Below are positions 32,729-43,600 of a stretch of 64,000 nucleotides of DNA, one piece after another. The stretch comes from Gracilaria gracilis (Eukaryota; Rhodophyta; Florideophyceae; Gracilariales; Gracilariaceae). Each line of letters begins with the position of its first letter. The stretch's first letter is position 1. The notes under the pieces are model-generated. The model had not been told where the DNA came from. It made no database searches and saw only the letters and a program-made list of their open reading frames with translations. The position numbers and the translations under genes were made by a program. The stretch spans positions 94,233 through 158,232 of the forward strand of contig JARGSG010000246.1 of NCBI GenBank assembly GCA_030374805.1, in the 5' to 3' direction.

Positions 32729-34495
32729 TTACCCATCATTCGGCATGTCCTCTCCTTTGCGGTTCCAGTAGCTTACCCTGAAATGGTGTGGTATGGCTGA
32801 GGGCGGCTCGGCGGTATCACCGTCAGCCCCCCAGCCATACCAGCGTACTGTGTACTTCCGACCTTCTTGGGTACGGCGGTGACCTACAAGGCGTTCCACT
32901 GGGAACTCGTTAGAGACCTGGGCTGGTATCGTTTCACCACTTTGGTTTAGATGAGCATCGGTACCACTAGGGGTAGGTGTTTCCTCTGAAGGAGCAACCG
33001 TAATCCCCGCAGGTGGTACGTAGTCTGGGTCGTCACCCTGTGCGTCATCATTAACCTCGATGGGTGTCCCGTCTTCCCGGGGCTGAGTCCTCAGGGCAAC
33101 CGCTTGTGGGTCACGCGCGGATTCTCCGCGTTCCTTCCTGGACTGAACCGTCTGAGGTGCAACCGTGATTCGGTCAATAGAGATTGTATTCTCTACACCA
33201 TCTTGGTTCACCGTTACCGTGTGGTCGGTCGACCGAACTACCTTGAAAGGTCCCGATGATTTCGGAAGAAGCTTAGAATTGATATCTCTATCAATAGCTT
33301 CATCATCAGCTTCATCACCCGGTCGTGGTTTAGCTCCTTTCGGAGGGTGGTCAATAAAGACATATTGACCCGGCGTAGCCGTTACCACTTGGGTTACCTT
33401 ACGGTCGTAGTCCTCCTTGTACCTCTTCTGGGATGCTGTGAGCTTGCTCTCAGCATACTTGAGAGCACGTCTCAACCTCAAAAGGGTATTCCGTTTGACC
33501 TGTGACGGTGTGAGCGCTCCGGCGGCTTCTTGTCCTAATGGGTCCCCTTCAACAACAATACCTGGTGGGTGTCTTGACAGTATTAGATCGAACGGCGTAG
33601 TTTGCGTCGCTCGATGAACCTGAAGGTTATATGCATATGTCAAGGGCTGCACGAGCTCGTCCCAACCAGTTTGGTGTTCTTCCGTATAATGTCGCAGCCT
33701 AGATACCAGTGTTCGGTTAAAGCGCTCCACTTGCCCATTCGTTTGCGGATGGTAGGCAGTAGTGAAGTAGTGCTTAATACCCAAGAGGTTACAAACAGCT
33801 TCAAAGAACTTCGAAGCTAAGTTCGAACCATTGTCGGTAAGTAGATAAAGCGGTGCACCATACGGGTAGATCCAATTGTTCAAGAACGCCACCGCGAGGG
33901 TCGTCGATTTCGTGTCCTTCAAGGGTATCGCTCGCGTGAGCTTCGAGAACCTGTCGGTGATTACGATGATGTACTGATATCCCCTTGTGGTTTTTGGTAA
34001 TGGACCCAGAAGGTCTATTGCGACGAACTCGAGAGGACCCGCTGCAGGGAATAACTTCAAGTATTTCCTGTGCTTCCGGAGACCTCCACGGGTACGTACG
34101 CAAGATTCACATTGACCTACAAAGGTATATATATCATTAGCCATATGAGGCCAGTAGTACCCTTGCCTCAAGGTGTAGTACATTCTCGTACCTCCAGGGT
34201 GTCCTGATAGCCTTGGGTAGTGGGCTAGGTACAGCACCCGAGGGCGCAGCACCTTGGGCACTACCTTCTGAAGGGAACCATCAATAGGAGCTCGCCTCAC
34301 CAGGAAACCATTTCGGTCGACGTCAAAGTTCGAGTCTTTCATACCTACTTGGTCCATGAGAGAGCGGCAATAAACATCGTTTGCTTGCTCTCTCAGGAAT
34401 TCCTCGCGGGTAATTGGCATGACGTCTGTTTCCTCGAGGGCGAGTATTTCCCGAGCGATGGCATCACTAAACCACGTATCCTCTTCGGGTAGAGT
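32729..34495 (-). CDS. pol: Gypsy integrase with chromodomain-like C-terminus
   Basis: In the same frame as the RT frame upstream but separated from it by a TAG at 34496-34498; the first ATG after that is 34420. Zinc-binding HHCC domain (H-x3..H, then CESC) at residues about 85-120 of the 563-residue part; DDE core with the DLLGPLP, LLTDNG and HPQTNGQVERFNR motifs; then a GPFKV-like GPY/F segment. The last 60 residues (VERLVGHR...YTVRWYGW) resemble a chromodomain, which in chromoviruses steers integration to heterochromatin. The product integrates the element cDNA. Confidence 0.88.
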   Translation of the reverse strand, partial: TLPEEDTWFSDAIAREILALEETDVMPITREEFLREQANDVYCRSLMDQVGMKDSNFDVDRNGFLVRRAPIDGSLQKVVPKVLRPRVLYLAHYPRLSGHPGGTRMYYTLRQGYYWPHMANDIYTFVGQCESCVRTRGGLRKHRKYLKLFPAAGPLEFVAIDLLGPLPKTTRGYQYIIVITDRFSKLTRAIPLKDTKSTTLAVAFLNNWIYPYGAPLYLLTDNGSNLASKFFEAVCNLLGIKHYFTTAYHPQTNGQVERFNRTLVSRLRHYTEEHQTGWDELVQPLTYAYNLQVHRATQTTPFDLILSRHPPGIVVEGDPLGQEAAGALTPSQVKRNTLLRLRRALKYAESKLTASQKRYKEDYDRKVTQVVTATPGQYVFIDHPPKGAKPRPGDEADDEAIDRDINSKLLPKSSGPFKVVRSTDHTVTVNQDGVENTISIDRITVAPQTVQSRKERGESARDPQAVALRTQPREDGTPIEVNDDAQGDDPDYVPPAGITVAPSEETPTPSGTDAHLNQSGETIPAQVSNEFPVERLVGHRRTQEGRKYTVRWYGWGADGDTAEPPSAIPHHFRVSYWNRKGEDMPNDG

Positions 34496-36985
34496 CTAGT
34501 AACCTTCTAAGGTATCACCATCAGGGTTGGTAGAGATGGTAAAGCATGGGATATCATCCTCTACCGGCTCGGTGTCCAAACCATCTGTGGTAATGCGAGA
34601 CATCGCGTCTGCGACATTGTGCTTGATACCTGGACGGTACTGTACGTCATACTCGAACTCTGAAAGTCGTAACCGCCATCGGGCAAGTCTGCCTGATGCG
34701 TCGGCCAGACCCAGTATCCACCGTAGGGCATCATGGTCGGTTCGAAGCGTGAACCTTTCACCATATAGGTAGGGACGGAGCATCAACATGCTCCAGACTA
34801 CTGCCAGACATTCCTTTTCGGTTGTTGTGTAGTTCTTTTCTGCAGCGTGCAAAGCACGGCTCCAGTACCCTATAGGTAGTTTGTCGCCGTTTTCTTGCTC
34901 CTGCATAAGACAACAACCAATTTGGGCGTCCGAAGCGTCAGTATCCAACGTGTATCGTAAACCAGCTTTGGGTAATGCCAAGATGGGAGGTGTCAAGAGC
35001 GCATGTTTCAGCGCCTCGAACGCATCCATTTCCTCATTGGTAAGACCGCCAAACCTTGGAGGTTGACCTTTCAGCAGCTTCCTGTTGAGGGGAGCCGCTA
35101 TCTTGGCAAATCCCTTGATAAACCGGCGGTACACATTGCACAAACCTATAAAGGATCGGATTTCCGTCTGGGACGTGGGTGGCTTCGCCTCCTGCACGGC
35201 CCGGATATTCCGCGGCGTCACTTCTAACCTCCCAGGGCTGATGATATGACCAAGGTATTCTACCTCTTTGGTGAAGAATTCGCACTTGCGGAGCTTCAAC
35301 GTTACTCCAGATTCCCTCAAAAGGTTCAAAACTTCCCTAACATGGTGGAAATGTTCCTCTACCGTTCTGGAATATATGATTACATCGTCGATGTATACCA
35401 GAGCGGTTCTCCACTTCACCTTCGAAAGGATTATATCTAACGCCCTCTGAAAGGTAGCCGGGGCATTTCGCAACCCAAAGGGCATACGCGTAAAACGGAA
35501 TAACCCAGCGTGGCAAGTAAACGTAGTTTTGTCCTTGTCTTCTTCCCTGATAGGTACCTGCCAATAACCACAATTGGCATCGAGCGTAGTAAAGATCTTG
35601 GCGTTGCCCAACGAATCTATACACTCGTCCATTCTAGGTATTGGGTACGAATCCCTAATGGTCATACTATTCAGTCTTCTGTAGTCCACACAGAACCGCA
35701 TACGGGTATCATTCTTCTTTGTGACGAGAACCACAGGGCTGGCCCAGTCCGCATTTGCTGGTTCTATGACACCTTCACGGAGCATTCTCTCGACCTCATT
35801 GAGCTCAACCTCCCGGGCTTTTGGACCTGCACGGTAAGGCTGCTGGTAAATGGGTTTCCAGCCAGGCACCATATCAATACGGTGCTCTGTAGCCTCAATT
35901 TGGCCCAACCGGCCCGACCACATGGGTTCAAATTCTTCTAAGAGACTGAGGATCCGGTCTCGGAGAGTCTGGTTCTCCGCACCGATCTGGACTTCCTCTC
36001 TCCAATTCCGCACTGGGTCCAGTTCCATAGTCTTTTCCTGATCCCTAACCTTAAAGGTACTGGCGATCTTCTGTTCCATTTTGGTGTTTGTCGATAACGG
36101 GGGCGCATATGCAGGGTATGGCGCATCCGTTCCTCCCCCTTCCTTAGAGGTGGCGACCTCGCCCAACACATTAGGTGAGACCGTGAAAACCCCTTGTGGT
36201 GCCGGCAATGCGATTCCAATAGTGGTATTCTTGGGTAACTTAACAATGTGATTGCTAAAGTTACTCAAGTACACCTTGAAGGCTTGGTTAGGGATGTTGT
36301 CGATAATCCCGTTTGCCATCAAGGCGAGATGTCTTTCTGCCAACCTAGGATGGTTCTGTAGCATTACCAATCCTGGAACTGCGCATGAGACATTCACTAC
36401 CATTTGGGTCATAGCCGGAATTGAAACCAATTTGGTGAGCCGTATCTTGTTTGAAACCGTTTCGGTGGGTATATTGAACCTCGGCTTCTTACGCCAACCA
36501 TTTTTGGTCTGCGTATTACCCAGTATGGCAATACGACCACCTTGACGGAGAGCGACCGTTCGGGACCCTGGCAAAATTGCCTTGACATGTTTGTCAATAA
36601 AGTTGGTCCCGAGGATACAGTCTGTCGCCAGACGATCCACCACAAAGAAATTGAGCTTCACCTTCAAGGTTCCAAGTTGTACCACAGTGGTTAACATTCC
36701 TCTAAGGTGCAGTGGGCGCTCATTAGCGTCCACCAGCGGGTTGATAGTCGGGGCAGGCCGAATGTTCCGCAAGACCGCATCGGGTATGACGCGAGCGTTT
36801 AGCACATTCGGACCGGCGCCGGTATCGAGTACACACGCAACGGGGACCTGTAGGTAATTGAGAAAGCTTACTGAAGCATTAACTTTATAGTTATTGTACT
36901 TCATTAGACACACCACATTGGGTACATCTGATTCTTCTTTTTCCACCATTAAGGTTTCCCGTTCCGGTATCGACGGGCCTTCCAA
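34496..36985 (-). CDS. pol: Gypsy pol: protease, reverse transcriptase, RNase H
   Basis: 829 residues; the frame overlaps the end of gag in the -1 frame, and the listed start is a TTG codon, so it is probably made as a Gag-Pol fusion. Protease with a DTGA active site near residue 56; RT with KKNDTRMRFCVDYR near 410 and the catalytic YIDD near 530; RNase H beginning DTDASD near 690 and ending in the ADAMSR motif. It ends at a TAG (34496-34498), after which the frame continues into integrase. Confidence 0.92.
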   Translation of the reverse strand: MEGPSIPERETLMVEKEESDVPNVVCLMKYNNYKVNASVSFLNYLQVPVACVLDTGAGPNVLNARVIPDAVLRNIRPAPTINPLVDANERPLHLRGMLTTVVQLGTLKVKLNFFVVDRLATDCILGTNFIDKHVKAILPGSRTVALRQGGRIAILGNTQTKNGWRKKPRFNIPTETVSNKIRLTKLVSIPAMTQMVVNVSCAVPGLVMLQNHPRLAERHLALMANGIIDNIPNQAFKVYLSNFSNHIVKLPKNTTIGIALPAPQGVFTVSPNVLGEVATSKEGGGTDAPYPAYAPPLSTNTKMEQKIASTFKVRDQEKTMELDPVRNWREEVQIGAENQTLRDRILSLLEEFEPMWSGRLGQIEATEHRIDMVPGWKPIYQQPYRAGPKAREVELNEVERMLREGVIEPANADWASPVVLVTKKNDTRMRFCVDYRRLNSMTIRDSYPIPRMDECIDSLGNAKIFTTLDANCGYWQVPIREEDKDKTTFTCHAGLFRFTRMPFGLRNAPATFQRALDIILSKVKWRTALVYIDDVIIYSRTVEEHFHHVREVLNLLRESGVTLKLRKCEFFTKEVEYLGHIISPGRLEVTPRNIRAVQEAKPPTSQTEIRSFIGLCNVYRRFIKGFAKIAAPLNRKLLKGQPPRFGGLTNEEMDAFEALKHALLTPPILALPKAGLRYTLDTDASDAQIGCCLMQEQENGDKLPIGYWSRALHAAEKNYTTTEKECLAVVWSMLMLRPYLYGERFTLRTDHDALRWILGLADASGRLARWRLRLSEFEYDVQYRPGIKHNVADAMSRITTDGLDTEPVEDDIPCFTISTNPDGDTLEGY

Positions 36986-37005
36986 TTCACGGTTAGGGGT
37001 GGCCC

Positions 37006-39168
37006 CTACGCTAACCGTTCGGTGTTTTCCTGCTCCTCTTGAGAGGGACTGTCCTTCTCCAAGATTGGTGTTTCCTCGACGAGATGAACCTGAGATGGTG
37101 ATGGTTGAGCTTGTACCCTCTTTCCAGATCCATATAGGTTACGGTGGGTTTGCTGCCTGGCACTGATCAGATGTTCGCGCACCCCTGGGGGTATTTTGTC
37201 ACATCTGTTCGCCAGATGGTCTGGCGACAAACAGAGCCAGCAAACCAATCCACCTGTCTGGGGATCACGCATTGCCATAGAGGTAGGTCGGGTAACCGGA
37301 TTGGTTGGTGCTGTAGCATATGAAGATGCTTGCGAACCACCCGTTGAGGTTTGTTGAGTGCTCGCCGCACTTGGTGGCGACCTTACCGAAGCTGGTGGTA
37401 CTGTCGACGACCAATTACCAATGGAGGTGGCTCGTGACTGAGCCTGCGGCGCAGTCACGAGATGAACTGCCATTCCTTTTGGTACGCGAATGAGCGAATC
37501 TCCCTCTGAGGTAGTGCTTTCTTCTAGCTCCAATACTGACCGTTTCGGCTTATCCTTTGAGGTATGGGACGCCGACGGCTTCTTTCCGTGACGGAGAGTG
37601 TCACCTAGTCCCTGGGCATAACGGGCAAGCCCATTATAGTCCACCTTACGGTTGTTCGCCAGGTAATTGCGTACCTGCGAACGGATCGCTTTGTCAACAT
37701 TGTCGGCAAAGAGCGACTTCAACCTACTAGTGGTAAAGACATTACCGCATCGGGTGGCCAGATTCCAAAGGCCCAACGAGAATTCCATTTCGGTTTGGCT
37801 AGAGCGTTGGCGATATGCCTGCACCTCAGCGTAACCTTCCTGGATAACCTCATCGGTAGCGTAAGTTTCCAACATGAAATTAACCACTTCTGGGTACGTC
37901 TCTAACATCTCTGTCCCCTCTTCATCAACCGCCAGGGTATTTCCACGGAGCCTGCCTTGCAGCAAGTGGTAAGCTTGACCTTTAAGGTAAAACTGGAATA
38001 ACCACATGGCAGCACCTTCGGAAAAACCATTTTGGTCACATGCAATCTTGAACTTCTGTAGAAACTCAATTACCGCAATGGGATCATCACCTGTGAAGGT
38101 AGTATCACCCATCTGGAAGCTGAGCTTCTTATGGTGCTTGGTGATCTTCTGCGCAACCTCTTGGGTGTAAGCAGAGGATCGGTTTCTCAACCGATATGAC
38201 CTATAATCAACCGCTTTTGTGAACATATCGTTCAGCGGCTGACGCACCTCTAGGGTTGTATCGGTGTCCGAATCCAAGTCGGACGACTCGTACCGTTTCT
38301 TCTTACCTTTCCGGTTTCTCTTTGACGACTTCTTCGCCAACCTGTTCGGTCTCTTCTGGCGTCTACCTTTACGGTCATCATCCGACGATGAACCAGTATC
38401 GGTATCGGAGCTCGAGGAATCGGGGTCAGAGTCGTAGCCGCGATTCTTTCCCTTTTTCCTCCTCCTTTCTTTACCCTTGCGGTTTCCTCTTCGTCGCCCC
38501 TCATCTGGGTCAGACGAATCGTCCTCAGGTCCACCAGCCTTGGTGTCCTTTCGAACGTTACCTCCAATGGGTGGCAAGTACACGTCTCGAGGGCTCATCT
38601 CTATATGGCCCTCTTGACCTTGCCTTAAACCTTGTAGGTACGCACTATCGGCCGTAATTGGCTTGATTGGTGCGGAAGAACCAGCAGGGATCCCTTGTGG
38701 TATGCGAGTAACCACATTCACCCCAGGGGTTTTGGCTTCCGCCATTCCTTCAGAAACCCAAAGGTCTTGAACCACTCGGTAGATATGCTCCCGGGCACCC
38801 GTTAAGAGGTATGTTTCAACCAATTTAGGTATGCGTTGAGAGAGCTCGTGCACGGCTCGATCAACCACCAAGCGGGTAACGGCGTCCATGTCCATTGAGG
38901 TCATAGCTTCATTAACCGTAGTGGTAAAAAGAGCTTTCGTTCGATCTTCCAATTGGGGCCAAAGGTCCTCAACCGTTGTCGGCAAATCCTTGTTAGGTTC
39001 AGGAGCCAACGGTGGCTGAGTGCCCGTATCCTTTGAGGTTCCGGCCCGAGGTTGCCGAAGCAACTCCTCGGGATTATCCAGAATGGGTTTAGCGGCCGAA
39101 GCCGCAGCAGAACCCTTGTGGCTAGGTGGCGCGCTAGAGCCACGAGTAATCCTTTTAGGTCTTTCCAT
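37006..39168 (-). CDS. gag: Gypsy Gag
   Basis: 720 residues from ATG 39168. Order: Ala/Pro-rich N-terminus; a Lys/Arg- and Ser/Asp-rich stretch with many KGRRxK motifs (residues about 215-305); the capsid-like domain (about 340-510, MGDTTFTGDDPIAVIEFLQ-like start); then a C-x2-C-x4-H-x4-C zinc knuckle near residue 650. Intact, without stops. Gag packages the RNA and forms the particle. A fragment of this gene recurs at 57642-57890. Confidence 0.9.
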   Translation of the reverse strand: MERPKRITRGSSAPPSHKGSAAASAAKPILDNPEELLRQPRAGTSKDTGTQPPLAPEPNKDLPTTVEDLWPQLEDRTKALFTTTVNEAMTSMDMDAVTRLVVDRAVHELSQRIPKLVETYLLTGAREHIYRVVQDLWVSEGMAEAKTPGVNVVTRIPQGIPAGSSAPIKPITADSAYLQGLRQGQEGHIEMSPRDVYLPPIGGNVRKDTKAGGPEDDSSDPDEGRRRGNRKGKERRRKKGKNRGYDSDPDSSSSDTDTGSSSDDDRKGRRQKRPNRLAKKSSKRNRKGKKKRYESSDLDSDTDTTLEVRQPLNDMFTKAVDYRSYRLRNRSSAYTQEVAQKITKHHKKLSFQMGDTTFTGDDPIAVIEFLQKFKIACDQNGFSEGAAMWLFQFYLKGQAYHLLQGRLRGNTLAVDEEGTEMLETYPEVVNFMLETYATDEVIQEGYAEVQAYRQRSSQTEMEFSLGLWNLATRCGNVFTTSRLKSLFADNVDKAIRSQVRNYLANNRKVDYNGLARYAQGLGDTLRHGKKPSASHTSKDKPKRSVLELEESTTSEGDSLIRVPKGMAVHLVTAPQAQSRATSIGNWSSTVPPASVRSPPSAASTQQTSTGGSQASSYATAPTNPVTRPTSMAMRDPQTGGLVCWLCLSPDHLANRCDKIPPGVREHLISARQQTHRNLYGSGKRVQAQPSPSQVHLVEETPILEKDSPSQEEQENTERLA

Positions 39169-39299
39169 AGTGACCAATAGTGGTATCCAATTGCTTCGCG
39201 AGTATTCCTACGAAACCAAATAGGTGTGTGAACTTCCAGAATCCTTTCGAATATCTTCTGTTCACCAGTAAAAGTACGACAAAAACCAAGAAACTTCTA

Positions 39300-39312
39300 G
39301 GTCGGGAGACCA
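39300..39312 (-). promoter_or_regulatory. Gypsy primer-binding site
   Basis: Minus-strand TGGTCTCCCGACC, three bases inside the 5' LTR, complementary to a tRNA 3' end ...GGTCGGGAGACCA. Confidence 0.75.
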
Positions 39313-39315
39313 AAA

Positions 39316-39822
39316 TGTCGTACAAATACCGATAAGGTGTGGGGTCCGCCTGGTAGAGGGAGCGCGCGAGGGCTCAACCTAAAGGAGAAAAACACACAAC
39401 CAATATGGTAGTAGGGCACCTGAAACCCGCAGGGGCAAACGGCGGGGCAACTAGTCTAGACCGTGTAGGTGTACGGTAGTAGACGTCGACGCGCGGTAAA
39501 ACCTGAATAGTAATAGAGTAGCAAGTGACCAAGATGGTATAGTTACTGCCCTAGTGGTGCCTGACTTTACAATACCCAAGGGGGAAGGCGAGGTGCACCG
39601 TAATATATACAAGGTGCACCGACGCCGATCTCCCATGTGGGCATGACGTCACCGGCTGCACCCATGACCTACTGTCATGGGCCAGCAATGCTAAGCTATC
39701 CTAGACTATAAATTAGAAATTAGAAATTATAAAATACAGAATACCAATTGGGTACAGTGCAGCCAGCAAGGCGCACCAGTAGCCCACGTGGCACCAACCC
39801 AGTGAAGTCTCATTGTACTACA
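39316..39822 (-). repeat. Gypsy 5' LTR (element orientation)
   Basis: Differs from the other LTR only at G39435 (A28435 there) and A39806 (G28806 there). Confidence 0.95.
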
Positions 39823-40223
39823 TGCCTTTTGTTGTTTTTACAAATGAATCGCACTTCCAAATATGGCATCACCTGAAAGAGAGGTATCCGAAAAACCGAA
39901 TTTTGTGAGTTTGGCCTCTTCCAGTAGTCCAAGCATGTAGCGAGACGCTGTTTATCCAGTATGGTTATCATGTCCTCAACAGATGCAACCCTTGAACGAT
40001 CGGACGAACTGTAGAGACGAGCTTGTGAAAACAAGCGATACTCATCCAGTCGAACGATTCTGGTAGCATGAAATCCAACAATACTTTTCTCGGTCGTAAA
40101 TCTGTCTTCATGCGATGGTATAACAGCAGCACCTGTACCCAATTGGGTAGTTCGTGTGGACGTGGGGCTAGGAAGTGCGCGAGAGCTTGACATAGAAGGC
40201 GGGATAGATGACACCGATTAGTA
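39823..40223. other. Flank between gypsy element and related LTR remnant
   Basis: Starts with the TGCCT duplication. A 134-residue minus frame (40214-39810) runs into the gypsy LTR. Its composition is protein-like but it has no recognised family, and the sequence on the far side of the element does not continue it convincingly. Confidence 0.35.
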
Positions 40224-40651
40224 TGTGGCAGCACCGACCACTGAAGGTGCAAGGTTCTTGGCTGGCTAACCGTATCCGTTAGGTAGGTCCAGAGTACGTC
40301 GCACGGCGAGATAGTAAAGCCTGAAGGGATCTAGCTAATCCATTTGGTTGACTGTAGAAACCGAGCGGTCTTAGAGTTAGCCAGAAGGTGCTTGACTTTA
40401 CAATCCAGTTGGGAGGGAGCGCCACACTCACCTTAAGGGTGAGTGGGGCTCAACCTACAACGTGGTACCCACTTATACCACGTTGAGGTGCCACCCTAAT
40501 GGTGCGCCTCACTAAAATATCTACCTATTTTAGTAATTATATTAGCTATCCTATATGGTTATTTGTACAGTTAGATTTCTGATTAGCAACCCACGTGGCA
40601 CACTCCTCCACGGTACTCAACCACCAATTGGGCGCCTCCCACTGTACTACA
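40224..40651 (-). repeat. Diverged gypsy-type LTR (left edge uncertain)
   Basis: Shares with the 507-bp gypsy LTR, in order: TTGACTTTACAAT, AGCTATCCTA, the CCCACGTGGCAC block, CCAATTGGG and the end CTGTACTACA, followed by the same GACCCCCTT purine-tract complement. Contains two perfect hairpins (40425-40445; 40458-40485). Confidence 0.65.
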
Positions 40652-43600
40652 GACCCCCTTGCTATCCGCCGACACGACCCGGGGCTGCCAAGCGAACGGC
40701 TTTCCAAATGGTTGCTATTAGTCCATTGGTAGATTCACGCATTGGTTGTACGCCGCTTCCTATTTGATAGACGCGCTTCGTATGCAGGCATCGCTCGCTG
40801 AGCTCCCGCTCGCCCTCTAACTGGTTGCTCCGCAACCCGTCGCAGGCATGGGTTTCCATCTCCGTAGAGCGCGTGACCAATTGGTTTGCCGGTGCGCCCT
40901 GCCCTGCTTCATTACGTTCCTGTGCCTATCGGTTATCGGCTAGACCGTTCGGCCTCTCCACTGTGAAGAACGACCCTTGCCTCCATTTGGTTTGTAGTCT
41001 GCTCACCGCGCGGTTTCCGAGTGGTCTCAGACACGCCCTTCCCCTCTTGGTGTCGGGGCGTTGTAGAAAACCAAATCGGTGTGAGTCATCTCGAGGTCTG
41101 TGGCCAATTCGGATCCCAGCCCTATCGTGGTACCGTCGACTATTGGCTTGCATCCTCTCGGGCGGATATAATGTACCTCCCGGTAGGCCGTTCGTATTAG
41201 CTCCGACAGGCCACGAAATCCAGCTGGACAGAGCGAGTATCGTAGATGCTCCAATCCCTAACTGAGCGTTGCCCCTTAATCCTGTCGGTGTGGCACATCT
41301 CGCTCCCAAGTAGTGCCATCTCGGTCACCAACGGTACGCGGAACCGTCCTCCAGATAGGTCGCAGTAGAGCTATAAACCAAAGTGGTTACCTCTGGTACA
41401 GCCCCCCTTTTCTGCCCTGAATGGTTCCCTAGATCGCCTCCTGGTTTATACCAATTCAACAGGCACTCCGACATTGGTAACGACGGAGCGATACAGTCTT
41501 TTCCAGTTGCGAGGCTCTGCTGCCCATGCCAGTTGGTGCGTCCGCTAGCCAAACCAGTAATGGATTCCGCACACTATTTTCCCCATGATCTGATGGCGAC
41601 CGTTCTTCCTGTGTGGTTTCTTGTACCGAGAAGGACATACAATTGTACACTGAGTCCCTTGCGAGGCCGTCACGGAATTCCTTGCTGGTTCTTCCATCCG
41701 GGCTATGTAGCCTGCCAGTTATTTGCTTTACGTACGCAATCTTCCTTCCTTCCGAGTGGCAAAGTAGCATTTTCACCAATACGGTTCGCGTTTTTAACAG
41801 GCTGGTTTAGAAGAGCGTGGGGTAGGCTGTGTTACAGCTATGCCCATGAACACCTTTTGGTAGTCTTGATTTCATGTATAACTCCAATATGGTTCTTGGT
41901 GACCATGGCGGAGATACTGTGTTCTCAGAAGCCTACCATTGGGGTCGTTCGGCAAGCCAAATGCAGCCAGTATCCATACGGTTCAGTCCTGAGCAGATCA
42001 CCCACACCACTATACCCACGAAACGTCCAGTAAGAATCACATCTTCCGAATGGTGGGCCCCATTTCACCACTTTGATAGAGGTACAGGGCCCCAGACGGT
42101 AGTCATCCACCTCAATGGGCATCTCGTCTCAGCAGAACAACAACATATTCATTCGAGTGCCTTTTGGCTACTTGGATCGGCGCTGTCCCTATCGGGAGGG
42201 GCATGCTTCCTTATTACCAAAACGTCCATAAGCCATTTGGTTCTGTACGTGCAGCATTCATCCGCTCCATGGTCTGTTCCGTTGGGTGGCCTCTATTAAA
42301 CCTTTTGGTCAAACACGGCAAACCGGTTTGTAGTGCAACGCCAGAGGCGGGAAGACACCACGAAGACGTCCGAGATCTTCCTCCGTAGGAGGGTAGTCAG
42401 CAGACAGAGCCTCTCTGGCAAGGCACGACGAAGTTGGGTGTAAGCCGAGGCCAAGCCGTCACGACGGGCGTACAGAGTTGAGCAAAGATCGGTGTTGGCA
42501 ACACGTGTGTCGGTGAACGGGCCCTCGAGAGAGGCACGAGTCCACGGAAGTGGAGAAAGAGAAAAGGAATCCGCGAGAGCGGGGGATGGAAAGAATGAAA
42601 AGGAGAAAAGGGCAAAAAGGGCTACGGTAAACACCGGGGTTATCCCTGTACAGGGTCGAACGCGACACAAGCGGAAAACACTCCCACGAATGGGTCCTGT
42701 TAGGTGACGCAGGGAGGATACACTACCCGTAGGCAACGGAGCCTCTCTCCTGGAAGGAGTCGATGACCGCCGAAGGCGAAGAAGTATAGAGCCAACCCTG
42801 GTTGGGGAAGTTTACTTAGTGGCGATGGCCAAGTGCCGAGCCACTATATAGTATAGTAATCTCCCTGCAACTAGGCAAAACTATTAAATAAATATCTAAA
42901 TTACCAGCAATGCCGTGCCAACCATCCGTTGCAAGAGCTCCACACGTGTCTTAGTCACACCCAAATTGGGGCTGCGGTGCGAGTGCACGTGTGCACCGTG
43001 CACACTATGCAGACCGCATTGCGGCACACAACCCTTGTGTAGCTGCAGTAACCATCAGCACGCGCAAGCGGGAAAACGACTAAGTCGGTGAAATATCCCT
43101 TGTAGGGCGTTGCACTACACGGTTTGGCATTCGTTGAACTGTATCTACCATCCCGGTGACCACCTGCTGGTCCTCACTTTCCACTTGGGAAACTCTCTTC
43201 TCTCACTTCCAATAAGGTCTGAAATCCACAGTGGTCTTGCTCCATCCGTTCGGTATCCAGAAGAAAACGGAACCATTTCCTTCAAGGACGGCGATTCTAC
43301 CACCTGGGAGAATGGATAGCTTCTCCTAGTTGCCATACGGTCGTAAACCGTTTCGGTTATGGTAGCTTGAGGGGCCCAACGGGGCCTCACCATGGCCGTA
43401 CTGTAGCAGTTCGGATGTTCCAATGTGGAGCCGCAAGTATTCCCATTAGGTTCCTATACGGTGTCGACCATACCGGTATGCACCTCTACATGTTCCTCGA
43501 TGACGGAAGAATAGTGCCTCCTTTCTGCCAAATGGTACGTTGATGTGACCCAATTGGTGCGACGACGGCTTCCCTGCCTATACCCTGTGTGAGATCTGGG

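Larger units (their letters stand above)
28316..39822 (-). mobile_element. Ty3/gypsy LTR retrotransposon, chromovirus-like, with antisense ORF
   Basis: 11,507 bp. LTRs 28316-28822 and 39316-39822 (507 bp each, TG...CA) with two substitutions between them. Target duplication TGCCT at 28311-28315 and 39823-39827. Primer-binding site at 39300-39312 and purine tract next to 28823. Gag, then protease-RT-RNase H, then integrase plus a chromodomain-like end are all on the minus strand, and a large ORF lies on the opposite strand between integrase and the 3' LTR. The two-base LTR difference means recent movement. Confidence 0.96.

Noticed and set aside
28096-40214. A host gene interrupted by the gypsy insertion (minus frames at 40214-39823 and 28315-28100)
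   Set aside because: With one copy of TGCCT removed, the frames on the two sides do not join and a stop follows within a few codons.
41383-42033. 216-residue plus-strand ORF in the gutted gypsy interior
   Set aside because: No domain, no similarity to the antisense ORF, and composition follows the CC-N4-GG word pattern rather than codon structure.
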